Notes under the pieces: model-generated
What the model saw: only the letters and a program-made list of their open reading frames with translations
Database searches by the model: none
Told to the model about the DNA's origin: nothing
Position numbers and translations under genes: made by a program
Assembly: GCA_903885755.1 (NCBI GenBank)
Contig: CAISJZ010000394.1
Location: 1 to 42,353 of the forward strand
DNA: 42,353 nucleotides
Direction of reading: 5' to 3'
DNA from: an uncultured Hyphomicrobiales bacterium
Lineage (GTDB): Bacteria; Pseudomonadota; Alphaproteobacteria; Rhizobiales; Beijerinckiaceae
In this document: in pieces, positions 1 through 8,043 of the stretch
Layout of the letters: the number at the start of each line of letters is the position of its first letter
Numbering within the stretch: position 1 is the first letter of the stretch

Positions 1-33
1 GCCGCCGCCAAGGCCCCCGCCGCCAAGAAGTAA
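1..33 (+). CDS. rplY: 3' end of 50S ribosomal protein L25 (partial)
   Basis: Only the last ten codons and a TAA stop are present. They encode an Ala/Lys/Pro-rich tail (AAAKAPAAKK). Alphaproteobacterial L25 (Ctc-type, a 5S rRNA-binding protein) usually ends in such a low-complexity Ala/Lys/Pro extension, and rplY is the usual gene just upstream of pth in this group. The identification therefore rests on tail composition plus synteny. No domain is visible, so another ribosomal or DNA-binding protein with an Ala/Lys tail remains possible. Confidence 0.6.
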   Translation, partial: AAAKAPAAKK

Positions 34-43
34 CGCAACCACT

Positions 44-66
44 CCCCGCGCCCTCGTGGCGCGGGG
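44..66 (+). terminator. GC-rich hairpin after rplY
   Basis: A perfect 9-bp stem (CCCCGCGCC at 44-52, GGCGCGGGG at 58-66) with a 5-nt loop starts 10 bases after the rplY stop. No T-run follows, so it is a weak or attenuating intrinsic terminator, or an RNA 3'-end stabiliser. pth starts 33 bases further on and may still be co-transcribed. Confidence 0.5.
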
Positions 67-99
67 ATCTTCGCCGCGAGATTCGCCCCGGACAGGCCC

Positions 100-705
100 A
101 TGCTGCTTCTCGTCGGCCTTGGCAATCCAGGCCGTGAATACGCCGGCAATCGCCACAACATCGGCTTCATGACCATCGAGGCGATCGCCCGCGAGCATCG
201 ATTCGCGCCCTTTCGCGCGCGCTTCAAGGGCCGTGTCGCCGAGGGCCAGATCGCCGGCGAGAAGGTCATCCTGCTGCAGCCCGAAACCTACATGAATGAC
301 AGCGGACGCTCGGTTCGGGAAGCCGCGCAATTCCACAAGATCGCGCGCTCCGACATCGTCGTCTTTCACGATGAACTCGACCTCGCGCCGGGCAAATTGC
401 GCGTCAAGGTGGGCGGCGGCGACGCCGGCCACAACGGGCTGCGCTCGATCACCGCGCACATGGGCAAGGACTACAAGCGGATACGGCTCGGCATCGGCCA
501 CCCTGGCGACAAAGCCATGGTGCATGCCTATGTGCTGAATGATTTCGGCAAGGCCGAGAAAGCCTGGGTCCAGTCCCTGTGCGAGACCATCGCCCGCAAC
601 GCCGCTCTGATCGTCGGCGGCGACGACACGGGCCTGCAGAACAAGACGCATCTGGCGATGACCGCCGCCGGCTTTGGCGACGTCAAGACGCTCGGCGGAG
701 CCTGA
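100..705 (+). CDS. pth: peptidyl-tRNA hydrolase
   Basis: This cytosolic enzyme cleaves the ester bond of peptidyl-tRNAs dropped by stalled ribosomes and recycles the tRNA. The 201-residue protein is close to the usual family length. It starts with the signature GLGNPGREYAGNRHNIGF: N9 and H19 match the substrate-binding Asn and catalytic His of the E. coli enzyme. The HDELDL motif supplies the catalytic Asp D91, followed by the Gly-rich GGGDAGHNGLRS segment. The start directly precedes the conserved MLLLVGLGNPG strand, with an ACAGG-like ribosome binding site upstream. The gene lies after rplY, as in many alphaproteobacteria. Identification is secure. Confidence 0.97.
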   Translation: MLLLVGLGNPGREYAGNRHNIGFMTIEAIAREHRFAPFRARFKGRVAEGQIAGEKVILLQPETYMNDSGRSVREAAQFHKIARSDIVVFHDELDLAPGKLRVKVGGGDAGHNGLRSITAHMGKDYKRIRLGIGHPGDKAMVHAYVLNDFGKAEKAWVQSLCETIARNAALIVGGDDTGLQNKTHLAMTAAGFGDVKTLGGA

Positions 706-925
706 CACGGCGCGACAGGGAGTCGCGACGAGCGCCGCGCGCTGGACACGACTCGCCGTTCCCCATAATTTGCAATTATTCGCTTGAACCGGCGTTTGAC
801 CGCTCGCGGCGCGATGATCGCGACGCGCGCCTTGTCCAGAAACGTGAAAAGGCAAAGGCCGGCATGGCGCCAATCGCCGCAACGACCCATCCGGGCCCGG
901 CCCATTCCCGGAAAGTCCCGGCCAC

Positions 926-2947
926 ATGATGGTCGCGGCGCAAGTCCCCGCGCTGGCGCTTTTCGTCACGATCGCCGCCTACGCGCTGACCGCCCTCGTC
1001 ATCGCCATTTTCCATCGCCGCGCGCTGGCGGTCGCCTACCCCGTCTGCATCGCCGCCGCGGCGGTCGCGAGCGTCGCGGATCTGGTCGCGCTGGCGAGCG
1101 TGGCGGACGCCCATTTCACCCTGCCACTGGGCCTGCCGACCATTGGCCTGCGTCTGCGGCTCGACGCCCTCTCGGCCCTCTTCGGCCTCATCGTCAATGT
1201 CGGCGTGCTGGCGGCGTCGATCTACGGACTTGGTCTTGATCGCGATCATGATCTGTCGCCGAGAATCGAGCCGATCTTTCCGGCCTTCGCCGCCGCGATG
1301 AATCTGGTGCTTGTCGCTGACGACGCCTTCTCGTTTCTGTTTTTCTGGGAGCTGATGTCGCTGTCCTCATGGGCCCTCGTCGTGGCGCGCCACGACGATC
1401 CCGCCAGCCGCCACGCCGGCCATGTCTATCTCGTCATGGCGGCCATCGGCACGGCGGCGCTGCTCTTTGCCTTCGGCGGACTCGCTGGCCCGGCGGGCGA
1501 CTATTCCTTCGCGGGCATCCGCGCCGCCTCCCACACATCGATCGTTTCGGGCGTGGCGCTGACGCTCGTCCTGATCGGCGCGGGTTCGAAAGCAGGCCTC
1601 GCCCCGCTGCACGCCTGGCTGCCGCTCGCCCATCCCGCTGCGCCAAGCCACGTCTCCGCCCTGATGAGCGGCGTGATGACGAAAGTCGCGATCTACGCGG
1701 TTATCCGCGTCGTATTCGATCTGCTGGGCGCGCCGGAGTGGTGGTGGTCGCTGCCATTTCTCATCCTCGGCGCGATCACCGCGGTGCTCGGCCTGCTCTA
1801 TGCGCTGCTCGACAATGATCTGAAACGCGTACTCGCCTATTCCACGGTCGAGAACATCGGCATTATTTTTGTCGGCCTTGGTCTTGCCCTCGCCTTCCGA
1901 TCAACGGGCCTTGTCGCTTCCGCCGCGGTGGCGTTGGCCGCGGCGCTGCTGCACGCCCTCAATCATTCCTGGTTCAAGTCGCTGCTGTTCCTTGGCGCGG
2001 GCGCGGTGCTGCACGCCACTGGCCGGCGCGATTTCGATGGGCTCGGCGGGCTCATCCACAAGATGCCAAAAACCGCCGCATTCTGGCTCGTCGGCGCCAT
2101 GTCGATTTCGGCCCTGCCACCATTCAATGGATTCGTGTCGGAATGGCTGCTGTTTCAGGCGGTGCTGACCGGTCCAAGCTTCCCCGAGCCCGTGCTGCGT
2201 TTTCTCTCGCCCGCGGTCGGCGCGATGCTGGCGCTTGCCGCCGCCCTCGCCGCGGCGTGTTTCGTGCGCGCTTATGGAATTGTATTTCTGGGTCGCCCGC
2301 GCGATCCCGCCGCCGCGAACGCCCATGACGCGCCGCGCGCGCAACTCGTCGCCATGGCGATCCTCGCCGGCCTTTGCCTTTTCGGCGGATTGTTCGGCGC
2401 GCTGATCGTCCCGCTTCTGCAACCCATGCTGGTCGCCTTCGCGGGCGCGGCCATGCCGGCCGCCGGCGCGGGTCCGACACCCTTTTCGCTCGTCGCCTTC
2501 TCCGCCGAGCGCAGCACTTACGACGCGCCGACGATCGCGGCATTCCTGCTGACATCCGGCTTTCTCACGACCTGGCTGGTGCATCGCGTCTCCAGCCGCC
2601 GCACGCGACGCGCGCCGGCGTGGGACTGCGGCTTTCCCGAACCCTCGCCGCTGACACAATACACCGCGTCGAGTTTCAGCCAGCCGCTGCGGCGAGTTTA
2701 CGGCGGCTTCGCGTTCGGCGCGGTCGAGCGCGTCGACATGCCCGCGCCCGGGGACTCGCGCCCCGCCCGCCTGATCGTGACGCAACGCGACTACATCTGG
2801 GACGCGCTTTACGCCGCGCCGGCGCGCGCGGTTCTCGCGCTGTCGCTGCGCCTCAACATGTTGCAATTCCTCACCATCCGAAACTACCTCGTGCTGATGT
2901 TTTCGGCCCTGATCATTCTGCTCCTCATCGCCGCGGCGTGGTTCTGA
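926..2947 (+). CDS. hyfB: Hyf/Ehr complex membrane subunit B (NuoL-like antiporter subunit)
   Basis: This 673-residue, very hydrophobic protein belongs to the Mrp-antiporter/NuoL family and would be a proton- or cation-pumping subunit of a complex I-like membrane complex. Polar residues typical of the channel are visible inside membrane segments: E142 in FFWELMSLSSW, K222 in GAGSKAGLAPLHAWLP, K253 in MSGVMTKVAIYAVIR, and H347/K351 in HALNHSWFKSLLF. The C-terminal part (about 560-673) is the soluble-loop plus last-helix extension seen in HyfB-type subunits. Two adjacent ATGs (926 and 929) could serve as start. It is the first gene of a six-gene overlapping operon, and its TGA overlaps the next ATG by one base. 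About 220 bases separate it from pth, so the operon promoter is probably there. Confidence 0.9.
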   Translation: MMVAAQVPALALFVTIAAYALTALVIAIFHRRALAVAYPVCIAAAAVASVADLVALASVADAHFTLPLGLPTIGLRLRLDALSALFGLIVNVGVLAASIYGLGLDRDHDLSPRIEPIFPAFAAAMNLVLVADDAFSFLFFWELMSLSSWALVVARHDDPASRHAGHVYLVMAAIGTAALLFAFGGLAGPAGDYSFAGIRAASHTSIVSGVALTLVLIGAGSKAGLAPLHAWLPLAHPAAPSHVSALMSGVMTKVAIYAVIRVVFDLLGAPEWWWSLPFLILGAITAVLGLLYALLDNDLKRVLAYSTVENIGIIFVGLGLALAFRSTGLVASAAVALAAALLHALNHSWFKSLLFLGAGAVLHATGRRDFDGLGGLIHKMPKTAAFWLVGAMSISALPPFNGFVSEWLLFQAVLTGPSFPEPVLRFLSPAVGAMLALAAALAAACFVRAYGIVFLGRPRDPAAANAHDAPRAQLVAMAILAGLCLFGGLFGALIVPLLQPMLVAFAGAAMPAAGAGPTPFSLVAFSAERSTYDAPTIAAFLLTSGFLTTWLVHRVSSRRTRRAPAWDCGFPEPSPLTQYTASSFSQPLRRVYGGFAFGAVERVDMPAPGDSRPARLIVTQRDYIWDALYAAPARAVLALSLRLNMLQFLTIRNYLVLMFSALIILLLIAAAWF

Positions 2948-3912
2948 TGGGCGAGACCGTCACACTCCTTGCCGGGCAGTTGATCCAGATGTTTCTGGTG
3001 CTGCTGCTGGCGCCCGGCGTGACGGGCCTCGTCCGCCAGACGAAGGCGCGCTTCATGCGTCGGCGCGGCGCGCCAATCATTCAACCCTATCGCGACCTCA
3101 TCAAGCTCGTGCGCAAGGAATCGGTGCTCGCCAACAACGCCTCGTGGCTGTTCCGCTCGGCTCCCTACGCGATACTGGCCTTCACATGGGTCGCCGCGGC
3201 CCTCGTGCCAACCTTCGCGGCGGGATTGATGTTCAACTGGGCCGCCGATGTCGTGGCGCTCGTGGCGCTGCTGGGCGCGGCGCGCGCGCTGCTGGCGCTC
3301 GCCGCCATGGATATCGGCACGAGTTTTGGCGGCATCGGCGCATCGCGCGAGATGATGATCGCGACGCTCGCCGAACCCGCGATGCTGCTCGTCGTACTGA
3401 CGATGGCGCTGACGGCGGGAACGACGCGTCTGCCGGAAATCGCCGGCTTTCTGATCGCCGCGCCCTTCGCCGTGCGCGCGTCGCTGGCGCTGGCGCTGTT
3501 CGCCTTCCTGATCGTGGCGCTGGCGGAAAACGCGCGCATTCCCGTCGACAATCCCGCCACGCATCTGGAACTCACCATGGTGCACGAGGCCATGGTGCTG
3601 GAATATTCCGGTCGTCATCTCGCGATGATCGAACTCGCGGCGCAATTGAAGCTCGTGCTGTATCTCTCGCTCATCATCTGTCTGTTCCTGCCGTTGGGAA
3701 AGGCCCCGGCGGAAGCCGGTCCGGCCGTCTGGGCGATGGGCGCGTTCACGCTCGTCCTCAAGCTCGCCGCGGGCGCGATACTGCTGGGCGCCTGGGAAGT
3801 CAGCATCGCGAAGATGCGCGTCTTTCGCGTTCCGGATTTTCTCGGCGGCGCTTTCGTGTTCGCCTTTCTGGCGATCCTGCTCGCCTTCCTGACCGGCGAG
3901 GTGTTCAATTGA
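2947..3912 (+). CDS. hyfC: Hyf/Ehr complex membrane subunit C (NuoH-like)
   Basis: The 321-residue membrane protein is homologous to HyfC/HycD and complex I NuoH, the subunit that couples the peripheral arm to the membrane arm. It begins MGETVTLLAGQLIQMF and keeps the family pattern 'RRGAPIIQPYRDLIKLVRKE' near the N-terminus. The charged cytoplasmic loop ENARIPVDNPATHLELTMVH corresponds to the Glu-rich quinone-site loop of NuoH. I chose the ATG at 2947 because it overlaps the hyfB stop (TGATG), which suggests translational coupling. A longer reading frame upstream lies inside hyfB and is a shadow. Confidence 0.9.
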   Translation: MGETVTLLAGQLIQMFLVLLLAPGVTGLVRQTKARFMRRRGAPIIQPYRDLIKLVRKESVLANNASWLFRSAPYAILAFTWVAAALVPTFAAGLMFNWAADVVALVALLGAARALLALAAMDIGTSFGGIGASREMMIATLAEPAMLLVVLTMALTAGTTRLPEIAGFLIAAPFAVRASLALALFAFLIVALAENARIPVDNPATHLELTMVHEAMVLEYSGRHLAMIELAAQLKLVLYLSLIICLFLPLGKAPAEAGPAVWAMGAFTLVLKLAAGAILLGAWEVSIAKMRVFRVPDFLGGAFVFAFLAILLAFLTGEVFN

Positions 3913-4568
3913 CGCACGCCTATGAAGTCTCGCATCTGCTCGCCGGCCTCATGCTGGTCGCGAGTTTTTCGCTGCTCTATCAGGATCGCATCGCCTCGGT
4001 GCTCAACACCTTCGCCGTCCAGGCCATTCTTCTGTCCATGGCCGTCGGCTGGGAGGCGTGGACCCAGCAACGGCCGCACCTGTTCATCACGGCGGCGCTG
4101 GCGCTTGGCCTCAAGGGCATTATCATCCCCGTCGCGTTGCACCGGATGATCGCGAAACTTGGCGTTCATCGCGACGTGGAGAAAGTCGTCGGCGTCGGCA
4201 CCACCCTGATGATTGGTCTCGCGCTGACCTCCCTGTCGCTGCTGCTCGTGCTCAAGGTCACCGCGGCGGCCGAATCCTTCACGCGCGAAGGACTCGCCCT
4301 GGCGCTGGCGATCATCCTGCTGGGCTTGCTGATGATGATCACGCGGCAGAACGCGGTGACGCAGATCGTCGGCTTCATGTCGCTTGAGAACGGCCTCATC
4401 CTCGCGGCGACCGGCGCGCGCGGCATGCCGCTCGTCGTCGAGGTCAGCGTGGCGTTTTCCGTTCTCATTGCGTTGTTCGTCTTCGCCGTCTTCGTGTTCC
4501 GCATTCGCGAACGGTTCGACAGCGTCGATATCGAGGCGCTTGATCGCGTCAGGGGCGATCGCGGATGA
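3909..4568 (+). CDS. hyfE: Hyf/Ehr complex membrane subunit E (NuoK-like)
   Basis: The 219-residue membrane protein matches hydrogenase-4 component E, whose core resembles NuoK. Several hydrophobic helices surround a conserved segment 'ITRQNAVTQIVGFMSLENG', typical of HyfE. The start is inferred to be TTG at 3909, which overlaps the hyfC TGA by four bases (TTGA). It gives MTHAYEVSHLLAGLM and a length close to E. coli HyfE. No in-frame ATG lies near this point without losing the first membrane helix. It overlaps hyfF by four bases (ATGA). Confidence 0.87.
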   Translation: MTHAYEVSHLLAGLMLVASFSLLYQDRIASVLNTFAVQAILLSMAVGWEAWTQQRPHLFITAALALGLKGIIIPVALHRMIAKLGVHRDVEKVVGVGTTLMIGLALTSLSLLLVLKVTAAAESFTREGLALALAIILLGLLMMITRQNAVTQIVGFMSLENGLILAATGARGMPLVVEVSVAFSVLIALFVFAVFVFRIRERFDSVDIEALDRVRGDRG

Positions 4569-6001
4569 TCACGCCCCTCGCGCTTGTCATCGTCATTCCC
4601 TTCGCCTCGGCCATTATCATGGCCCTGATCGCGGATTACCGGATTTCGGCGATCGGCAACATGCTCGCCATGTTCGCGACCCTTGACGCGGGGCTCATGT
4701 TGCCGTTCGGCCCGCGCGAGGTCGGCGATTATTTCATTCTCGACGAGGTGAACATCCTGTTTCTTATCCTGAATACCCTGGTGGGTTTCACCACGTCCGT
4801 GTTCAGCGCGAGCTACATCGGTCACGAGATTGAAACCGGCAAGCTGACGCCGCTGCTCGTGCGTTTCTATCACGCGATGTTTCTTGCGATGATGGGATCG
4901 ATGAATCTGGCGCTCGCGGCCAACAATATTGGCCTTTTGTGGGTTGGACTTGAGATGGCGACGCTGATTACCGTCGTCATGGTTGGGCTCTACCGCACGC
5001 CCGCCGCCATCGAGGCCGCGTGGAAATATTTCATTCTCGGCAGCGTCGGCATTTCGCTGGCGTTCTTTGGAACCATCCTTATTTATCTCGCCGGGCAGAA
5101 GGCCCTTGGCGAGGGTGTTCCCGCCATGACGTGGAGCCTGCTACTGGCCGCCGCGCCGCAACTTGACGCCTCGCTGGTCAATCTGGCGTTCGTCTTTCTG
5201 CTGATCGGCTATGGCACGAAGGTGGGCCTCGCGCCGCTCCATGCATGGCTGCCCGATGCCCACTCCGAAGGCCCCACGCCGATCTCCGCCGTGCTGTCGG
5301 GATTGCTGCTGAATGTCGCGCTCTACGCGCTGCTGCGCTTCAAGATGATTGTCGCGGCCCATCCCGGCGCCATGAACCCCGGCGCGATCCTGATCGTCAT
5401 GGGCCTGATCTCGCTGATCTTCGCCGCCTTCATGCTATACCAGCGACCCGACATCAAACGCCTCTTCGCCTATTCCTCGATCGAGCACATGGGGCTCATC
5501 ACCTTCGCCTTCGGCATGGGCGGCCCGCTCGCCAACTTCGCCGGCCTCTTGCACATGGCCATGCACAGCCTCACGAAATCAGCCATTTTCTTCACGGTCG
5601 GTCACATCGCGCAAGCCAAGAACAGTCAACGCATCTCGGACATACGCGGCCTGAGTGTTTCCCATCCGGCGCTGGCGCTGGGCCTCGCCGCCGGCGTCAT
5701 CGCGATTTCCGGCCTGCCTCCGTTCGGCGTGTTCATGAGCGAGTTTCTCATTCTCACCACGACCTTCGCGCGCCAGCCCTGGCTGGCGCTGTTCCCGGCC
5801 TTCGGCCTGCTCGTCGCTTTCGGCGCCTTGTTGCTGCGACTTCAGGACATGCTGTTTGGCGAACCGGCCGAACCCTCGCATCCCGTCAAAGCCTCATACG
5901 CGCCGCTTATCCTGCATCTCGCGCTCGTGCTCTGCGCCGGCCTCTATCTGCCGACCGCGCTGATCGCATGGTTCCAGCGCGCCGCGGAGCTGCTGCAATG
6001 A
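4565..6001 (+). CDS. hyfF: Hyf/Ehr complex membrane subunit F (NuoM/NuoN-like antiporter subunit)
   Basis: This 478-residue protein of the Mrp-antiporter family is the second pumping-type subunit. Diagnostic features are E130 in LLWVGLEMATL, K219 in GYGTKVGLAPLHAWLPDAHS (the strongest signature of the family), the YQRPDIKRLFAYSSIEHMG segment, and HMAMHSLTKSAIFFTVGH. The start ATG overlaps the hyfE stop (ATGA), and its own TGA overlaps the ATG of the large subunit in the same way. Two antiporter-type subunits (B and F) in one operon suggest a membrane arm able to translocate ions, if the complex turns over. Confidence 0.92.
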   Translation: MITPLALVIVIPFASAIIMALIADYRISAIGNMLAMFATLDAGLMLPFGPREVGDYFILDEVNILFLILNTLVGFTTSVFSASYIGHEIETGKLTPLLVRFYHAMFLAMMGSMNLALAANNIGLLWVGLEMATLITVVMVGLYRTPAAIEAAWKYFILGSVGISLAFFGTILIYLAGQKALGEGVPAMTWSLLLAAAPQLDASLVNLAFVFLLIGYGTKVGLAPLHAWLPDAHSEGPTPISAVLSGLLLNVALYALLRFKMIVAAHPGAMNPGAILIVMGLISLIFAAFMLYQRPDIKRLFAYSSIEHMGLITFAFGMGGPLANFAGLLHMAMHSLTKSAIFFTVGHIAQAKNSQRISDIRGLSVSHPALALGLAAGVIAISGLPPFGVFMSEFLILTTTFARQPWLALFPAFGLLVAFGALLLRLQDMLFGEPAEPSHPVKASYAPLILHLALVLCAGLYLPTALIAWFQRAAELLQ

Positions 6002-7515
6002 GCGATCTCACACCGCTCGCCATCGCCGAACGCGCCGCCGGCCTGGGGGCCGGGACCGATGGCTTCATTCGCGCCGACGTGAACGAGGCCGACTGGACGC
6101 GCCTCGCGATGGGCTGCGTCGGAGGGCTGCACGATCTCGGCGCCATCTGGTTCGACGCCGGCGCCGCGCGAATGCTGCTCGTCGATCGCCTGGCCGGTCT
6201 GCGCGTGATCATTTCCTTGGCGACGACCAACGGCGCCTATCCCGCCGTGTCGCGCCACCACGCGCCCGCGCAACGGCTGGAACGCACGCTGCGCGATCTC
6301 GGCGCCGGCGATCCCCAGGGCATGCCGGATGCGCGCAACTGGATCGATCACGGCGCCTGGCCCATCGCGGCGCCGGGCCAGACACATGCGCGGCCAACAA
6401 CGGACTATAAATTCCTGCCGATCGAGGGCGACGGCTGGCATCAGATTCCCGTGGGGCCCGTGCACGCCGGCATTATCGAGCCCGGTCACTTCCGGTTCAC
6501 CGCCAATGGCGAACTCGTCGTGCGACTGGAAGAGCGCTTGGGCTACGTCCACAAGGGCGTTGAAGCGCTCTGCGACGGCGCGGGTCTGGACCAGGCGGCG
6601 CGCGTCGTGGCGCGCATCTCGGGCGATGCGACCGTTGCGTATTCATTCGCGTTCGCGCTCGCCGTTGAGGCTGCGCTCGACTGGACGCCGCCGCCCCGCG
6701 CGACTCTCCTGCGTGGCGTGATGGCCGAACTTGAACGCCTGTCCCATCACATCAATGATGTCGGGGCCATCTGCAACGACGCCAGCGTTGTCGTGCTGCA
6801 GGCGCATTGCGCGATCCTGCGCGAGGACATCCTGCAAACCGCGGCGCGTTGCTTCGGCCATCGCATGATGATGGATCGCATTATTCCCGGCGGCGTCGCG
6901 GTCGATCTGCCGTCCGGCGGCGCGGCGATGATCGAGGCGTTGCTGGCGCGCTGCGAGCCAGCCTTCGAGGAAATCGTGCGCGTCTACGACAATTCGCCGT
7001 CGTTGCAGGATCGCACGGTCGCCACCGGAGTTACTTCGCCCGATCTCGTCGCGCGATTCGCCGCCGGCGGCTACGTTGGCCGCGCATCCGGCCGCACCTT
7101 CGATGCCAGACGAAATTTTCCCCACGCGCCTTATGGCGGATTCGATCTCAAAATCGCTGGCCGAACGGAAGGCGACGTCAATGCGCGACTCTGGGTGCGC
7201 GTCGAGGAGGTCAGAGCCAGCATGGATCTCATTCGCTGGATGCTGAAGGAATTGAAGCCGGGCGATATCATGACTCCCGCGCCCATATTGGCCCACGAGG
7301 AAAAACATGGCGCGGCAATGGTCGAGAGCTTTCGCGGCGACGTGTTCATCGCCATCCGCGTTGATGCAAACAACCGTGTCGCGCGGCTGCACGCGCGCGA
7401 CCCGTCCTGCTTTCAATGGCCCCTTCTGGAAGCCGCCGTCGAGGGCAATATCGTCGCCGACTTCCCCCTGTGCAATAAATCCTTCAACTGCTCCTACTCC
7501 GGGCACGATCTGTAG
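5998..7515 (+). CDS. hyfG: Ehr large subunit: NuoC-NuoD-like (HyfG) without Ni-Fe ligands
   Basis: The 505-residue soluble subunit combines an N-terminal 30-kDa (NuoC-like) region (about 25-135) with a 49-kDa/hydrogenase-large-subunit region (about 150-505). In true [NiFe] hydrogenases a CGxC motif lies near the middle and DPCxxC near the end. Here the aligned positions read RISGDATVAYS (206-216), with S208 and A211 in place of Cys and Y215 in place of His. At the C-terminus NCSYSGHDL (497-505) aligns with DPCYSCTDR, with S499 and G502 in place of Cys. No Ni-Fe centre can be built in the usual way. The protein ends just after this motif, so no peptide is left for a maturation protease. Nearby Cys residues (C492, C498) are not at ligand positions in my hand alignment. 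Databases may label this 'hydrogenase' or 'NADH-quinone oxidoreductase subunit D'; Ehr fits better. Confidence 0.9.
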   Translation: MSDLTPLAIAERAAGLGAGTDGFIRADVNEADWTRLAMGCVGGLHDLGAIWFDAGAARMLLVDRLAGLRVIISLATTNGAYPAVSRHHAPAQRLERTLRDLGAGDPQGMPDARNWIDHGAWPIAAPGQTHARPTTDYKFLPIEGDGWHQIPVGPVHAGIIEPGHFRFTANGELVVRLEERLGYVHKGVEALCDGAGLDQAARVVARISGDATVAYSFAFALAVEAALDWTPPPRATLLRGVMAELERLSHHINDVGAICNDASVVVLQAHCAILREDILQTAARCFGHRMMMDRIIPGGVAVDLPSGGAAMIEALLARCEPAFEEIVRVYDNSPSLQDRTVATGVTSPDLVARFAAGGYVGRASGRTFDARRNFPHAPYGGFDLKIAGRTEGDVNARLWVRVEEVRASMDLIRWMLKELKPGDIMTPAPILAHEEKHGAAMVESFRGDVFIAIRVDANNRVARLHARDPSCFQWPLLEAAVEGNIVADFPLCNKSFNCSYSGHDL

Positions 7516-7521
7516 GCCGCC

Positions 7522-8037
7522 ATGCGCTCGCTGCTTCTGCGTTCACTGCTTCAGGGACTGGCGGTCATCGATCCGCCCGCGCCCGGCGGCGATGCGCTCG
7601 CTGAACTGACCAGGGCGCTTGGCGATCTGTCGCGCGGAAAACTTGGACGCTCGCTGGCGATCCGCGAGGTGGACGCGGGTTCGTGCAATGGCTGCGAACT
7701 CGAAATCCACGCGCTGAACAATCCGGTTTATGATGTCGAGCGCTTCGGTATTAGGTTCGTGGCCTCGCCCCGCCATGCCGACGTTTTGATGGTGACCGGG
7801 CCCGTTACGTGGAACATGAAGACGGCGCTGGAACGCACTTATGCCGCGACTCCCGCGCCCAAATGGGTCGTGGCGATCGGCGATTGCGGCGTCAATTGCG
7901 GCGTCTTCGCGGGCAGTCACGCAGTCGTCGGCCCGGTCGCCGCCGTCGTGCCCGTCGATCTGCATATTCCCGGCTGCCCGCCGCCGCCGATCGAGATTCT
8001 TAAAGGCCTGATCGGGCTTGTCGACGGGATGGCGTAA
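7522..8037 (+). CDS. hyfI: Ehr small subunit with 4Fe-4S site (NuoB/HyfI-like)
   Basis: This 171-residue NuoB-type protein carries the iron-sulfur cluster next to the large subunit (N2 or proximal cluster). The expected ligand pattern is intact: C55 and C58 in GSCNGCELE, C122 in GDCGVNCG, and C152 in PGCPPPP. C126 is an extra Cys four residues after C122. The N-terminal 45 residues form an amphipathic extension like those of HyfI and NuoB. It starts six bases after the large-subunit stop and is the last gene of the operon. An intact cluster beside a cofactor-less large subunit implies that electron transfer is retained, as in complex I. Confidence 0.93.
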   Translation: MRSLLLRSLLQGLAVIDPPAPGGDALAELTRALGDLSRGKLGRSLAIREVDAGSCNGCELEIHALNNPVYDVERFGIRFVASPRHADVLMVTGPVTWNMKTALERTYAATPAPKWVVAIGDCGVNCGVFAGSHAVVGPVAAVVPVDLHIPGCPPPPIEILKGLIGLVDGMA

Positions 8038-8043
8038 CAGCAA

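Noticed and set aside
926-8037. Calling the operon a functional hydrogenase-4 or formate hydrogenlyase
   Set aside because: All four Ni-Fe cysteines are missing in the large subunit and no formate dehydrogenase, HyfA/H ferredoxin or hyp genes are present.
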